DNA of 64,000 nt, from the NCBI RefSeq assembly GCF_009882975.1, contig NZ_WTUX01000017.1, positions 76,641 to 140,640 on the forward strand, in the 5' to 3' direction. Shown piece by piece: positions 1 through 8,791 of the stretch. The DNA is from Maritimibacter harenae (lineage in GTDB: Bacteria > Pseudomonadota > Alphaproteobacteria > Rhodobacterales > Rhodobacteraceae). How positions within the stretch are numbered: position 1 is the stretch's first letter; every line of letters starts with the position of its first letter. The notes under the pieces were generated by a model that saw only the letters and a list, made by a program, of their open reading frames with translations, did no database searches and was not told where the DNA came from. The position numbers were made by a program, and so were the translations under genes.

Positions 1-31
1 GGCCCTCAACCCACTGTCAATGAATGATTTT

Positions 32-1030
32 TCACGCCAGGACGGCCATCGCCTCGTCGATCAGGCTGGCGTCCGCCTCCGCCTTGTGGGCGTTCTCCGA
101 CAGGACCCGGCGCCAGTGTCGCGCCCCGGGGCGCCCGGCGAAAAGCCCCAGCATGTGGCGCGTGACCTGCGCCAGCTTGCCACCATCCTCGAGATGGCGG
201 GTGATATGCGGCTTCATCGCCTGGGCGACCGCCACCGGGTCGTCCATCGGATCGGCGCGCCCGAAGATCCGGCTGTCCGCCTGCATCAGGATACCGGCCG
301 GGTCGTGGTAGGCCGCGCGCCCGATCATCACCCCGTCCATCCCCGCCGCAAGCTGCGCCTCGGCCGCGTCGAGCGACGCGATGCCCCCGTTGATCGACAG
401 GTGCAGGTCCGGGCGCGTGGACTTCATGCGGTGCACGAGGTCATAGTCCAGCGGCGGGATGTCCCGGTTCTCCTTGGGGCTGAGCCCGGCCAGCCACGCC
501 TTGCGCGCATGGATGATGAACCGCCCGACCCCGGCGTCCGCGACGCGGTCGAGGAAGTCCGGCAGCACCACCTCCGGGTCCTGGTCGTCCACGCCGATCC
601 GGCATTTCACTGTTACCTCGACATCGCCGGCCGCCGCGATCATGGCCGCACAGCATCGGGCCACCAGGTCCGGGTCGCGCATGAGCACGGCGCCGAAGGT
701 GCCCGATTGCACACGGTCCGAGGGACAGCCCACGTTGAGGTTCACCTCGTCATAGCCACGGTCCACCGCCATGCGGGTGGCCTCTGCCAGCTCCGCGGGG
801 TCGGATCCGCCCAGCTGCACCGCGACCGGGTGCTCGGCGGGCTCGAAGTCCAACAGGTGGGTCGCCCCGCCCCGCACCAGCGCGGGGGCCGTCACCATCT
901 CGGTGTAAAGCAGCGTCTCGCGGCTCATCAGCCGGTGGAACACCCGGCAATGGCTGTCCGTCCAGTCCATCATCGGGGCGACGGACAGGCGGGCGGCCTT
1001 GCGCACTCTCATCTTGGGATCGTCGTTCAT
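32..1030 (-). CDS. dusA: tRNA-dihydrouridine(20/20a) synthase DusA
   Basis: FMN- and NADPH-dependent reduction of uridine 20/20a in the tRNA D-loop. The FMN-barrel signature SVAPMMDWTD lies at residues 16-25 and the catalytic cysteine is C102 in LNVGCPSDR. The 332-aa product has the usual DusA length and the stop is at 32-34, so the gene is complete. An in-frame ATG at 1078 would add 16 non-conserved residues. I chose ATG 1030, which has AGGGA about ten bases upstream and puts the APMMDWTD block close to the N-terminus as in the family. It follows tctC on the same strand but a hairpin and a possible promoter lie between them. Confidence 0.93.
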   Translation of the reverse strand: MNDDPKMRVRKAARLSVAPMMDWTDSHCRVFHRLMSRETLLYTEMVTAPALVRGGATHLLDFEPAEHPVAVQLGGSDPAELAEATRMAVDRGYDEVNLNVGCPSDRVQSGTFGAVLMRDPDLVARCCAAMIAAAGDVEVTVKCRIGVDDQDPEVVLPDFLDRVADAGVGRFIIHARKAWLAGLSPKENRDIPPLDYDLVHRMKSTRPDLHLSINGGIASLDAAEAQLAAGMDGVMIGRAAYHDPAGILMQADSRIFGRADPMDDPVAVAQAMKPHITRHLEDGGKLAQVTRHMLGLFAGRPGARHWRRVLSENAHKAEADASLIDEAMAVLA

Positions 1031-1100
1031 CACCGCACCCGGGTCCCTGGGCCAAGCGTTCCATCCACCCGCGGACATCTGCGCGGGACCGTTGCGGCGA

Positions 1101-1128
1101 GCTATACCACCGCGGGCGCGAAATCAAA
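1101..1128 (-). promoter_or_regulatory. possible sigma-70 promoter for dusA
   Basis: On the minus strand TTTGAT (1123-1128) and TATAGC (1101-1106) are separated by 16 bases, upstream of dusA and downstream of the tctC hairpin. This would start a transcript near 1094. It is a consensus match only. Confidence 0.3.
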
Positions 1129-1141
1129 CCCTGGGTGGTGT

Positions 1142-1169
1142 GGCGTGCCCCGCCACGTGGGGGCACGCC
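1142..1169 (-). terminator. hairpin after tctC
   Basis: GGCGTGCCCC (1142-1151) and GGGGCACGCC (1160-1169) form a perfect 10-bp stem with an 8-base loop, just past the tctC stop. No U-run follows, so it may be a processing or stabilising hairpin rather than a strict intrinsic terminator. Confidence 0.5.
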
Positions 1170-1176
1170 GGGGGTC

Positions 1177-2109
1177 TTACTGCTCGATGAGCTCCATGAC
1201 GTTGCCGAGCGCGGCCGCGTCCTGCTCGATCTGGTCGGCAGCCGCATCGGCCCCCTGCCAGTAGACCAGCGCGCCGGTTTCCGCCGACAGCTCTTTCGCC
1301 GCGTCCGATTCCACGACCTTCTGCGCGACCGCCGCGATCTTCTCGCGCACGTCCGCGGGCACGTCCTTGTGCACGAAGAGACCGTTCCACAGCGCGAGTT
1401 GCAGGTCGTCCTCAAGCTCGCCCACCGTCGGCGTGTCGGGGGTCAGCGGGATGCGCTGCCCGCCGATCGAGGCGAGAACCGTCATGTCGTCGAGGCACGG
1501 CATGATCAGCTGGAGCGTGGTGTTGATCACGTCGGCATCACCCGAGGCGACCGTGTTGCAGTCGAGCGCGTCGAAGGCGGCTTCCGAGCCGTATTCGAAG
1601 CCCATCTTGTTGGCGAGCGCCAGCGTCACCTGCGTCGGGATCAGGAAGGTGCCGAAGTGACCCAGCGCCACCTCGTTGTCCTGCGCGTAGTCGGCCAGCT
1701 CCTGCATGGTGCCGTAGGGCTTGTCGGCCGACGTGGCGATCACGAAGGGATAGGTCAGGAAGATGCCGATCGGCTCGAACGGGTTGGGCGACAGCGCCGG
1801 GATGCCCACCTCGGGCCCGATCAGCGGGATGTCGACGACGAAGGAGCCGATGGTGTAGCCGTCGGGATCGGCATTGGCGACTTCGGCTGCGCCGGGGAAC
1901 GGGCCGCCGCCCCCGCCGGGCTTGTTCACGACGGCTGCGGGCACGCCGTAGGTCGCCTGGAACTCGTCGGCGATCATGCGCGTCAGCACATCCTCGAGGT
2001 CGCCGGGCGGGAACGGCACCACGAATTCGACCGGCTTTTCCGGGTACTCGGCCTGCGCGGCCATCGGGATGGCCAGCGCGCAAGCGGTGGCGAGAAGCAG
2101 TTTCTTCAT
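1177..2109 (-). CDS. tctC: tripartite tricarboxylate transporter substrate-binding protein (TctC/Bug family)
   Basis: Periplasmic binding protein that delivers a carboxylate to the TctAB membrane pair. The first 20 residues are a Sec signal peptide ending AAQA. The mature protein starts EYPEKPVEFVVPFPPGD, the Bug/TctC opening, and carries the typical VNKPGGGG stretch. Length 310 aa fits the family (about 320). The start has AGGAG eight bases upstream. It is the last gene of the tctB-tctA-ALDH-HAD-UPF0261 array, 187 bases behind UPF0261, an unusual position since tctC normally leads the operon. The ligand cannot be read from sequence. Confidence 0.9.
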   Translation of the reverse strand: MKKLLLATACALAIPMAAQAEYPEKPVEFVVPFPPGDLEDVLTRMIADEFQATYGVPAAVVNKPGGGGGPFPGAAEVANADPDGYTIGSFVVDIPLIGPEVGIPALSPNPFEPIGIFLTYPFVIATSADKPYGTMQELADYAQDNEVALGHFGTFLIPTQVTLALANKMGFEYGSEAAFDALDCNTVASGDADVINTTLQLIMPCLDDMTVLASIGGQRIPLTPDTPTVGELEDDLQLALWNGLFVHKDVPADVREKIAAVAQKVVESDAAKELSAETGALVYWQGADAAADQIEQDAAALGNVMELIEQ

Positions 2110-2296
2110 GTCTCAGTCTCCTGTTGGATTGGTTTCTCGGTTTGCGAAATCCGGGTCTCGGCCCGGGCGATGGCGTTCTGGGCGCCATGTTCGAATGTCG
2201 TGATCCCCCGTCCCAGCTTCTTCACGGGACCGGGGCGGCGCAAGGGGGCGGGCGCGCCGTGGGCCACGCGCAGGCCCCGCATGCACCCGTCCCCCT

Positions 2297-3538
2297 TCAT
2301 TCGTCCGCACGGGGCACGAGGCCCTGCTCGACCCAGGCATCGAAGATCTCGAGCGCGAGGTCGGTGAAGGCCGCGTCGTTGATGTGCGCGTCGAGCTCGG
2401 TCGCGGTGATTTTCGGGTCCACCGTGCGCGTGAGCTCGTCGAGGAACGCGGCCAGCCCATCCGGGTCGTGGCAGTCGCCGCCGGGCCGGTCCCATTCCTC
2501 GATCCCGCCCTTCGGGATGATGAGGTGCGTGGGCGTGTCCGTCTCCGCGATCCGCAGGTTGAGCTCGCGGGCGATCTCGCGGCGCTCCTCGGGGTTGTAG
2601 AAGGTGTTCTTCACCAGCTTGTTGTGCGTGTGGATCGGCCGGTCCGCGAATTGCTCGGGGATGTCCTGCCAACCGGCGAAGTCGATCAGGTCCATGCAGC
2701 CCGGCGCCACGATCTGGGGAATGCCGGCCCGGCCCGCCGCGCGGTGCCGGTCGCGGCCGGCGTTGACGACGGAGCCCGCCAGCAGGTTCCCCAGCTCGCA
2801 GCCCGCGAAATCCATCACGCAGACGAAGCCGTTCTGCGCGGCGATCTGTTCGAAGGCCATGCCGCCCATGCCCATCGCGTGGAACACCGCCACCTCGTAG
2901 CCGCGCGCCTCGAGCGCGGGCTTGAGCGCCTTGATGTAGCTCAGGCAGGAGGTGCCCAGCGACGTGATGCCGACCACCGGCCGGTCGCTCGTGGCCGGTT
3001 CGGCGGCGCGTGCGGCGCCCAGCACGGCGCCCGCCGCCTGCGACAGCGACGCCTTGCAGATCGCGTTCAGGCCGTAGAGCCCGCCCGCCCAGAGGATCAT
3101 TTGGATGTCGGGCGACAGACGCTCGGCCGGGATCAGGGCCGAGAAGGACACGGTCGAAACCACGTATTTCGGAAAGCCCAGGGGCAGCGCCTGGCACACG
3201 TCGAGCGCGAGGTCGGTGCCCATCGTGCCGCCCAGGATGATGACGCCGTCGATCCGGCCCTCTTCCTGCAACCGCCTGGCCGTGGCGCAGGCGCCGGCCG
3301 ACATGATGTTCATCGCCACATGTTCGCTGCCCGAGTCGATCGCCGCCTCGATCGAACTACCGCCAGCCTTCGCCACCTCTTGCTTGGAGATGTCGGTCGG
3401 CTTTTCGGGGTCGCCAAGGACGCTCACGTCGAGAGTGAGCGTCCCGCCCCCCTGCGCGCGGATCTTGTCCGCGATGAACGCGAGCTCGTCGTTCTTGGTG
3501 TCGTAGGTGCCGATGACCAGGATGGTCTTGTCAGCCAT
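2297..3538 (-). CDS. Tm-1-like ATP-binding protein (UPF0261)
   Basis: A 413-aa member of the UPF0261/Tm-1 N-terminal family. It opens MADKTILVIGTYDTKNDEL, has the LGGTMGT loop and the conserved late segment TPTHLIIPKGGIEEWD. The tomato Tm-1 protein has this domain fused to a TIM-barrel domain, and bacteria often encode that partner next door. No such partner is present here. The gene sits between HAD and tctC in the tct array with a GGGAG ribosome site. No enzymatic activity is established for bacterial members, so its role in this catabolic operon is unknown. Confidence 0.85.
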   Translation of the reverse strand: MADKTILVIGTYDTKNDELAFIADKIRAQGGGTLTLDVSVLGDPEKPTDISKQEVAKAGGSSIEAAIDSGSEHVAMNIMSAGACATARRLQEEGRIDGVIILGGTMGTDLALDVCQALPLGFPKYVVSTVSFSALIPAERLSPDIQMILWAGGLYGLNAICKASLSQAAGAVLGAARAAEPATSDRPVVGITSLGTSCLSYIKALKPALEARGYEVAVFHAMGMGGMAFEQIAAQNGFVCVMDFAGCELGNLLAGSVVNAGRDRHRAAGRAGIPQIVAPGCMDLIDFAGWQDIPEQFADRPIHTHNKLVKNTFYNPEERREIARELNLRIAETDTPTHLIIPKGGIEEWDRPGGDCHDPDGLAAFLDELTRTVDPKITATELDAHINDAAFTDLALEIFDAWVEQGLVPRADE

Positions 3539-3565
3539 GTCGTTCTCCCTGTCTCTCAGATCTCG

Positions 3566-4237
3566 TCAGGCCCGCACCCCCAGGAGGTCGAGCGCCCGGG
3601 CGTAGCTCGTGCCCGGGTCGGTCACGTCGAACTGGACGCCGCGCATCCCCGCGTCCTCCGCGCCGCGTATGTTGCGCGGCTGATCGTCCACGAAGACGCA
3701 GGCCTCGGGCGGCAGGCCGAGGGCCTGGGTCACGAAGCCATAGGCGCGCGCGTCCGGTTTGAGCACCCCGGTGTGGGTCGCGTCCACGATCACGTCGAAG
3801 TCCTTGAGGAAGGGCAGCTTGTCGCGAAACCCTTCGCCGTAGAACAGGTCGAGCTCGTTCGACAGGATCGCGAGCTTGCAGCCCGCCGCCTTCGCATGCG
3901 CGATGGCCTCGCGCGCCTCGGGGCGGATCACCGCCTCCGGGTCGTCGCCGCGCACGCGGCCCACGAACTGCGCGAACTGGGTCCAGGTCTCCCCGACCAG
4001 CTCGCCCGTCTCGGCCATGCGGTGCGCCCAGTAGTCGCGCTCCGTGATCTCCCCGGCCTGCATCCTGCGCCAGACCGGATCGCCCTCCGGCGCGAACGGC
4101 CCGCGCCACGTGAGCGTGCCGGGGTCGAGCCCCAGGGCGCGTTCGCTGAGGTCGTGGGTCTCGAACAGCGTGCGCGAAATCACCCCGCCGAAATCCAGGA
4201 CGAGCGCCTGCGCGGTATCCGCCCCCTGCCCGCTCAC
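3566..4237 (-). CDS. HAD-superfamily hydrolase, subfamily IA
   Basis: A 223-aa haloacid-dehalogenase-like hydrolase, probably a small-molecule phosphatase. Motif I is LDFGGVIS with nucleophile D15; the usual second Asp is Gly, as in the DFGGV group. Motif II is ILSNE, motif III the Lys in GVLKPDARAYG, motif IV VFVDDQPRN. I chose GTG 4237, which overlaps the aldehyde dehydrogenase stop as GTGA and suggests translational coupling. A TTG at 4249 is possible but lacks a ribosome site. Substrate unknown; position suggests salvage or detoxification within the tct/ALDH pathway. Confidence 0.85.
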   Translation of the reverse strand: MSGQGADTAQALVLDFGGVISRTLFETHDLSERALGLDPGTLTWRGPFAPEGDPVWRRMQAGEITERDYWAHRMAETGELVGETWTQFAQFVGRVRGDDPEAVIRPEAREAIAHAKAAGCKLAILSNELDLFYGEGFRDKLPFLKDFDVIVDATHTGVLKPDARAYGFVTQALGLPPEACVFVDDQPRNIRGAEDAGMRGVQFDVTDPGTSYARALDLLGVRA

Positions 4238-5721
4238 AGCTTGATCCAAGCGGTCTTGAGGTCGAGGTACTTGTCGAAGGCGTGGAGCGACTTGTCGTGT
4301 CCGTTGCCCGACTGCTTCACGCCGCCCAGCGGCACGGTCGCATCGGCCCCGCCGTAGGTATTCACGTGCACGACCCCGGCCTTCACCGCGCGCACCATCC
4401 GGTGGGCGCGTGACAGGTCGGCGGTCCAGACGGCCGCGGCCAGCCCGTAATCGGTGCCGTTGGCGATGGCGACCGCCTCGTCTTCCGTGTCAAAAGGGAT
4501 GACGGCCAGGACCGGGCCGAACACCTCGTCACGCGCCAGCCGGTCCTCGGGCGAGACGCCGGTCACGATCGTCGGCGCCATGTAGTAGCCGCCCGTTTCT
4601 TCCAGGATGCGCCCGCCGCCGGTCACGACCTCGCGGCCTGCGGCGCGCGCCTCTTCCACGAAGGTCAGGTTCTGTTCGAGCTGGCGCTGCGAATTCACCG
4701 CCCCCGCCTGCGTCGCCGGGTCGAGCGGGTCGCCCACCTTCATGTCGCGCGCATAATTCGCGAGCGCCTCGACGAAAGCGTCATGCACCGAGCGTTCGAC
4801 CAGCAGGCGCGACCCCGCGACGCAGACCTGCCCGGAATTGCGGAAGATGCCGTTGGCCGACACCTTCACCGCCTCCATAAGGTCGGGGGCGTCGGCAAAC
4901 ACGATGTTGGGGCTCTTGCCCCCAAGCTCGAGGTAGACGCGCTTGAGGTTGGAGCGCGCGGAATATTCCAGAAGCCGCCGGCCCACGCCGCCGGAGCCGG
5001 TGAAGACCAGGACGTCGACATCCATCGACATCCCGATCGCCTCGCCCACCACCGCGCCCGCGCCGGTGACCACGTTGAATACCCCGGGCGGCACGCCCGC
5101 CTCCACCGCGAGTTCCGCGATGCGCAGGAGCGTGAGCGACGCGGTCTCGGCCGGTTTCAGAACCACCGAATTGCCCGCGGCCAGCGCGGGGGCGAATTTC
5201 CAGGCGCCGATCATGAGCGGGAAGTTCCACGGCACGATGGCCCCCACGACGCCCACCGGCTCCCGGTGGACGAGACCCAGCACCGACGGGTCGGTGGGTG
5301 CGATCTCGCCGTAGATCTTGTCGAGCGCCTCGGCGTAGTAGCGTATCGTTCCCGCGGCCGAGAGCGGTTCGGCCTTCAGCGCCATGCCGATCTCGGTCCC
5401 GTTGTCGCGCACGCCCAGCACGGCGAGTTCGAGTGCGTTCTCCTCGACCAGATCGGCCCACTTGAGCATGATCTTCTTGCGCGCGGCCGGCGCGAGCCCG
5501 GACCAGCGCCCGTCGTCGAAGGCGGCGCGCGCGGACCGGATCGCGTGTTCGGCGTCCTGCGCCGTTCCCGCGGCCACCGTCGTCAGCACCCGCCCGTCGA
5601 GCGGCGACAGCACGTCCATCGTCCCCCCGTCCGAGGCCGGCGTCATCCGCCCGTCGATCACGTGGCCCATCGGCGGCACGTCCGCCGTGCGCAGCGCCTC
5701 GATCCGGGAACGGTCCAGCAT
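4234..5721 (-). CDS. NAD(P)-dependent aldehyde dehydrogenase
   Basis: Oxidises an aldehyde to a carboxylate. The 495-aa protein has the full ALDH set: PWNFP with N167, the glycine motif FTGSGGVGR, catalytic E265 in LELGGKSP and nucleophile C300 in NSGQVCVAGSR. It lies directly downstream of tctA (12 bases) and overlaps the HAD gene by four bases, so it belongs to the tct operon. The neighbouring class III aminotransferase could supply its aldehyde from an amino compound, but that link is inference. Sequence type resembles betaine/phenylacetaldehyde-type ALDHs; the substrate is open. Confidence 0.93.
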   Translation of the reverse strand: MLDRSRIEALRTADVPPMGHVIDGRMTPASDGGTMDVLSPLDGRVLTTVAAGTAQDAEHAIRSARAAFDDGRWSGLAPAARKKIMLKWADLVEENALELAVLGVRDNGTEIGMALKAEPLSAAGTIRYYAEALDKIYGEIAPTDPSVLGLVHREPVGVVGAIVPWNFPLMIGAWKFAPALAAGNSVVLKPAETASLTLLRIAELAVEAGVPPGVFNVVTGAGAVVGEAIGMSMDVDVLVFTGSGGVGRRLLEYSARSNLKRVYLELGGKSPNIVFADAPDLMEAVKVSANGIFRNSGQVCVAGSRLLVERSVHDAFVEALANYARDMKVGDPLDPATQAGAVNSQRQLEQNLTFVEEARAAGREVVTGGGRILEETGGYYMAPTIVTGVSPEDRLARDEVFGPVLAVIPFDTEDEAVAIANGTDYGLAAAVWTADLSRAHRMVRAVKAGVVHVNTYGGADATVPLGGVKQSGNGHDKSLHAFDKYLDLKTAWIKL

Positions 5722-5733
5722 GGTCTTCTCCTC

Positions 5734-7257
5734 TTACCGCGTGTGGCTGTCGTGAATGTCGTGGTCGTGCTCGTTCTCGGGGATCGCCGCCCGCTTCTCC
5801 CGGATCAGGCCCACGAAGTGACCTACGATCAGGAGCACGATGAGCACCGCCAGGGTCGCCGCGATCGGGCGGTCGACGAAGTCGATGGGATCCTTCACCC
5901 GCGCCATCGCCGAGCGCAGCTTCACCTCCATGATCCCGCCCAGCACCATGCCCAGCACGATCGGCACCACCGGCAGGTTCATGCGCTTGAGAACCAGCCC
6001 GAGGATGCCGAAGGCGGCCGCGATGGCGCAGTCGATCACCGAGTTGCGCAGCGAATAGACGCCCACGAAGCTCAGGGTCAGGATCATCATGCCCAGGAAG
6101 CGCGTAGGCACACGGATGATCCGGAGCAGCCAGTTCGACGCGACCAGCACGAAGGCCACGACGAAGACGTTGAGCAGGATCATCGCCGCGTAGAGCGCGT
6201 AGACGAAGTCGAGGTCGTTCTGGAACAGCCCCGGCCCCGGCACGACGTTGTGGACGTAGAACACCGCCAGCATCATAGCCGTCAGCGCCTCGCCCGGGAT
6301 GCCGAGCGCCAGCAGCGGGATCATCGCGGCGGCCGGCACCGCGTTGTTGGCGCTTTCGGAGGCGACGAGCCCCTCGGGGCTGCCTTTGCCGAAATCCTCC
6401 GGCGTCTTCGAGGTCTTCTGGGCGTAGGTGTAGGTCAGGAACTGCGCCGTGAACTCGCCCACCCCCGGGATCATGCCCATGAGCACGCCGAAGCCCGCGC
6501 CGGCGCCCGCGATGCGCTTGAAGCGGAAGACGCCCTTCATGGCGGTGAACATGTTGCCTTCCACCCGCTGGGTGACGGGCGCGCGCTCGGAATCCGTGAG
6601 GAGCACGAAAGCCTGACTCAGGGCGAAGAGGCCCAGCACCACGACGATCAAGTCGATGCCGGAGGAGAGCCACTCCTGCCCGAAGGTGAAGCGCTGTGTG
6701 TAGCGCACGGGCTCGAGTCCCACCGTGTTGATCAGGATACCGAAGGCGACGAGCGAGCCTGCGACCAGCGTCTGGCCCCGGTGCGCGATCACGACCAGCA
6801 CGATGCCCAGGAGGGCCGCGAGGAAGATCTCGCGGCTGCCGAACATCGGCGCGATCTTGGCCAGCACCGGCGCGAAAAGGATCAGCGCGAGGATCGACAG
6901 GATGCCGCCCACGAAGCTCGCCCCGTAGGCCAGGCCCAGGGCGCGCAGCGCCTCGCCCCGCTTGGTCATCGGGTGGCCGTCATAGGTCGTCAGCGCGTTC
7001 ACTGCCGTGCCCGGCGTGTTGATCAGGATCGCGGGAAGCGAGCCGCCGTACATCGACGAGCCGTAGATGCCCAAAAGCATGGTGAGCCCCACCAGCGGCT
7101 CGAGCGAGAAGGTCGCGGGCAGCAGGATCGCGATGGCGACCGCCGCGCCCACGCCCGGGATCGCCCCGATGACGACGCCGCCGATCGACCCGATCAAGAG
7201 GGCGGCGAGAACCGCGGGATCGGCCAGAAGCGCGAGTCCGGATGCAAGATCACTCAT
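5734..7257 (-). CDS. tctA: tripartite tricarboxylate transporter large permease TctA
   Basis: The 507-aa large membrane subunit of a TTT importer, driven by an ion gradient. It is hydrophobic throughout with about twelve predicted membrane segments. TctA hallmarks are present: GVVIGAIPGVGAA near residue 30 and the second copy GVLMGMIPGVGEFTAQF in the middle. The C-terminal tail is charged and histidine-rich (EHDHDIHDSH). It starts 7 bases after the tctB stop, with GAGGG upstream. Confidence 0.94.
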   Translation of the reverse strand: MSDLASGLALLADPAVLAALLIGSIGGVVIGAIPGVGAAVAIAILLPATFSLEPLVGLTMLLGIYGSSMYGGSLPAILINTPGTAVNALTTYDGHPMTKRGEALRALGLAYGASFVGGILSILALILFAPVLAKIAPMFGSREIFLAALLGIVLVVIAHRGQTLVAGSLVAFGILINTVGLEPVRYTQRFTFGQEWLSSGIDLIVVVLGLFALSQAFVLLTDSERAPVTQRVEGNMFTAMKGVFRFKRIAGAGAGFGVLMGMIPGVGEFTAQFLTYTYAQKTSKTPEDFGKGSPEGLVASESANNAVPAAAMIPLLALGIPGEALTAMMLAVFYVHNVVPGPGLFQNDLDFVYALYAAMILLNVFVVAFVLVASNWLLRIIRVPTRFLGMMILTLSFVGVYSLRNSVIDCAIAAAFGILGLVLKRMNLPVVPIVLGMVLGGIMEVKLRSAMARVKDPIDFVDRPIAATLAVLIVLLIVGHFVGLIREKRAAIPENEHDHDIHDSHTR

Positions 7258-7264
7258 GTCGCCC

Positions 7265-7807
7265 TCACAACCAGATCATCGCGAACAGGCGGAAATCGCC
7301 TGCCGGCAGTAGGGAATAAAGGTCGCCCGCCGGGATCTTCACCTGCAAGAACCCCTTGAAGATGATGACCACCGCCACCGAAAACACCGTCGCGGCCGCG
7401 AACCACACCCACCGGCGGTACCCCAGCCGGAAGGCCAGGAGGTTCGTGAAGATCAGCGTCGATGGCAGGTAGCCGAGCTTCGGGACCAGGAGGACGTAGG
7501 CGATGAACCACGCCGCGAACTCGATCGAGCGCAGCCAGTAGAGCACCTCTTCACCGCGTCCGTGGATGCGCTCGGACACCATCGCGCCGACCAGGTGAAG
7601 GGCCGAGAAGATCGCCATGGCGTAGACCGCCACGCGCGGCCAGAAGGACGGCTGAGCGTAGAACGGCTGGCGCGGCACCCACTCGGTCTGGGTCGGAAGG
7701 CTGATCAGCAGGAAAAGCGCGAAGAACAGCGACAGGAGCGAGATCACGAAATCGCCGGGACGGCGATAGCGCTTGAACAGGTCCTGGAAGGTCTTGGTCC
7801 GCGTCAT
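7265..7807 (-). CDS. tctB: tripartite tricarboxylate transporter small permease TctB
   Basis: The 180-aa small membrane subunit, with four predicted helices (about residues 18-38, 52-72, 92-110 and 125-155), usual for TctB. I chose ATG 7807 because GGGAGG lies five bases upstream. A start at 7894 would add 29 arginine-rich non-conserved residues. It is the first gene of the minus-strand operon and faces iclR across 184 bases. Confidence 0.88.
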   Translation of the reverse strand: MTRTKTFQDLFKRYRRPGDFVISLLSLFFALFLLISLPTQTEWVPRQPFYAQPSFWPRVAVYAMAIFSALHLVGAMVSERIHGRGEEVLYWLRSIEFAAWFIAYVLLVPKLGYLPSTLIFTNLLAFRLGYRRWVWFAAATVFSVAVVIIFKGFLQVKIPAGDLYSLLPAGDFRLFAMIWL

Positions 7808-7892
7808 TGCGCCTCCCGCCCCTGCGGAGCGGCGAACGCGGCGGTGGCCCGTGACAGCATCTTGTCGGTCTCCCTGCGGCGGTTCATTATTC

Positions 7893-7933
7893 AAACCATC
7901 GGTTGCAATTATTGTTGCAGTCGAAATGATAAT
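7893..7933. promoter_or_regulatory. candidate IclR operator between tctB and iclR
   Basis: This AT-rich patch in a GC-rich intergenic region holds an inverted repeat AACC-ATC-GGTT (7894-7904) and a direct repeat of TTGCA at 7903 and 7915. It sits midway between two divergent starts, where IclR-family regulators usually bind. No exact consensus exists to confirm it. Confidence 0.35.
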
Positions 7934-7991
7934 CTGTCAACGATGGACTTGTCCCGGACGACGAATAACCGGGAGCAAGAGGTGAAACGCG

Positions 7992-8780
7992 ATGGGAACG
8001 ATCACCAAAGCCTTGGATTTGCTCACGTTTTTCTCACGTGAACGGCCCGCCCTGGGATTGGGCGATTTCGTCCGCCTGTCGGGCCGCGACAAGGCCACCG
8101 TCCATCGTCACCTCGTCGAACTGGCCGAGAACGGCTTTCTCGAACAGGACCGCGACAGCCGCGCCTACCGGCTGGGCCCCGCGATTCTCCGTCTGACCGC
8201 GGTGCGCGAGGCGACCGCGCCGGTGCGCACGGTGGTCACGCCGCTGATCGAGGCGATGGCCCAGGAGGTGGGCGAGCTGGTCCACTTCTCGCTCCTGCAC
8301 GGTGAGCAGCTCTCGCCGGTATGCCACCTCGACCCCGGCCGCCACGGCACGCACGTGCATTTCGACGAGGCCGAGATCCTGCCGCTCCACGCCACCGCGT
8401 CGGGCATCGCGGTGCTGGCCTTCGGCGACCCGGCGCTGCGCGAACATGTCTTCGCCGGCCAGCTGACCACCTATGCCGCCAACACCCCGACCGACCCGGA
8501 CGCCCTGCGCGCCCTCGTGACCGAGGCGCGCGAAACCGGGATCGCGCAGGCCTTCCGGTCCTTCGACAACGAGGTGTCCTCGCGCGCCGTGCCGATCTTC
8601 GGGGCGGACGGCACCGTCACCGGCGCGCTGGCCGTGGCAATGCCCACGAGCCGGATCGGCGAGCACAGCGAAGCGGACATCCAGCGCGTCCTACGCGACG
8701 GCGCGGCGCGCGTCACGAATTCCATCGGCGGCACGGTGCCCGCGCATTACCGCGACACCCTCGCCCGAAACAACGCATGA
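7992..8780 (+). CDS. IclR-family transcriptional regulator
   Basis: The 262-aa protein has an N-terminal winged helix (ITKALDLLTFFSRERPALGLGDFVRLSGRDKATVHRHL, about residues 3-40) and an IclR effector domain from about residue 80. It is divergent from tctB and directly precedes an aminotransferase, so it most likely controls both arms in response to the transported carboxylate or a breakdown product. Its stop overlaps a spurious ATG, but the next gene is read from ATG 8792. Confidence 0.92.
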   Translation: MGTITKALDLLTFFSRERPALGLGDFVRLSGRDKATVHRHLVELAENGFLEQDRDSRAYRLGPAILRLTAVREATAPVRTVVTPLIEAMAQEVGELVHFSLLHGEQLSPVCHLDPGRHGTHVHFDEAEILPLHATASGIAVLAFGDPALREHVFAGQLTTYAANTPTDPDALRALVTEARETGIAQAFRSFDNEVSSRAVPIFGADGTVTGALAVAMPTSRIGEHSEADIQRVLRDGAARVTNSIGGTVPAHYRDTLARNNA

Positions 8781-8791
8781 CAGGAGACCCC

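Noticed and set aside
4783-7359. An 858-codon open frame rich in Arg, His and Asp
   Set aside because: Antisense to ALDH and tctA; the composition is a mirror of hydrophobic codons.
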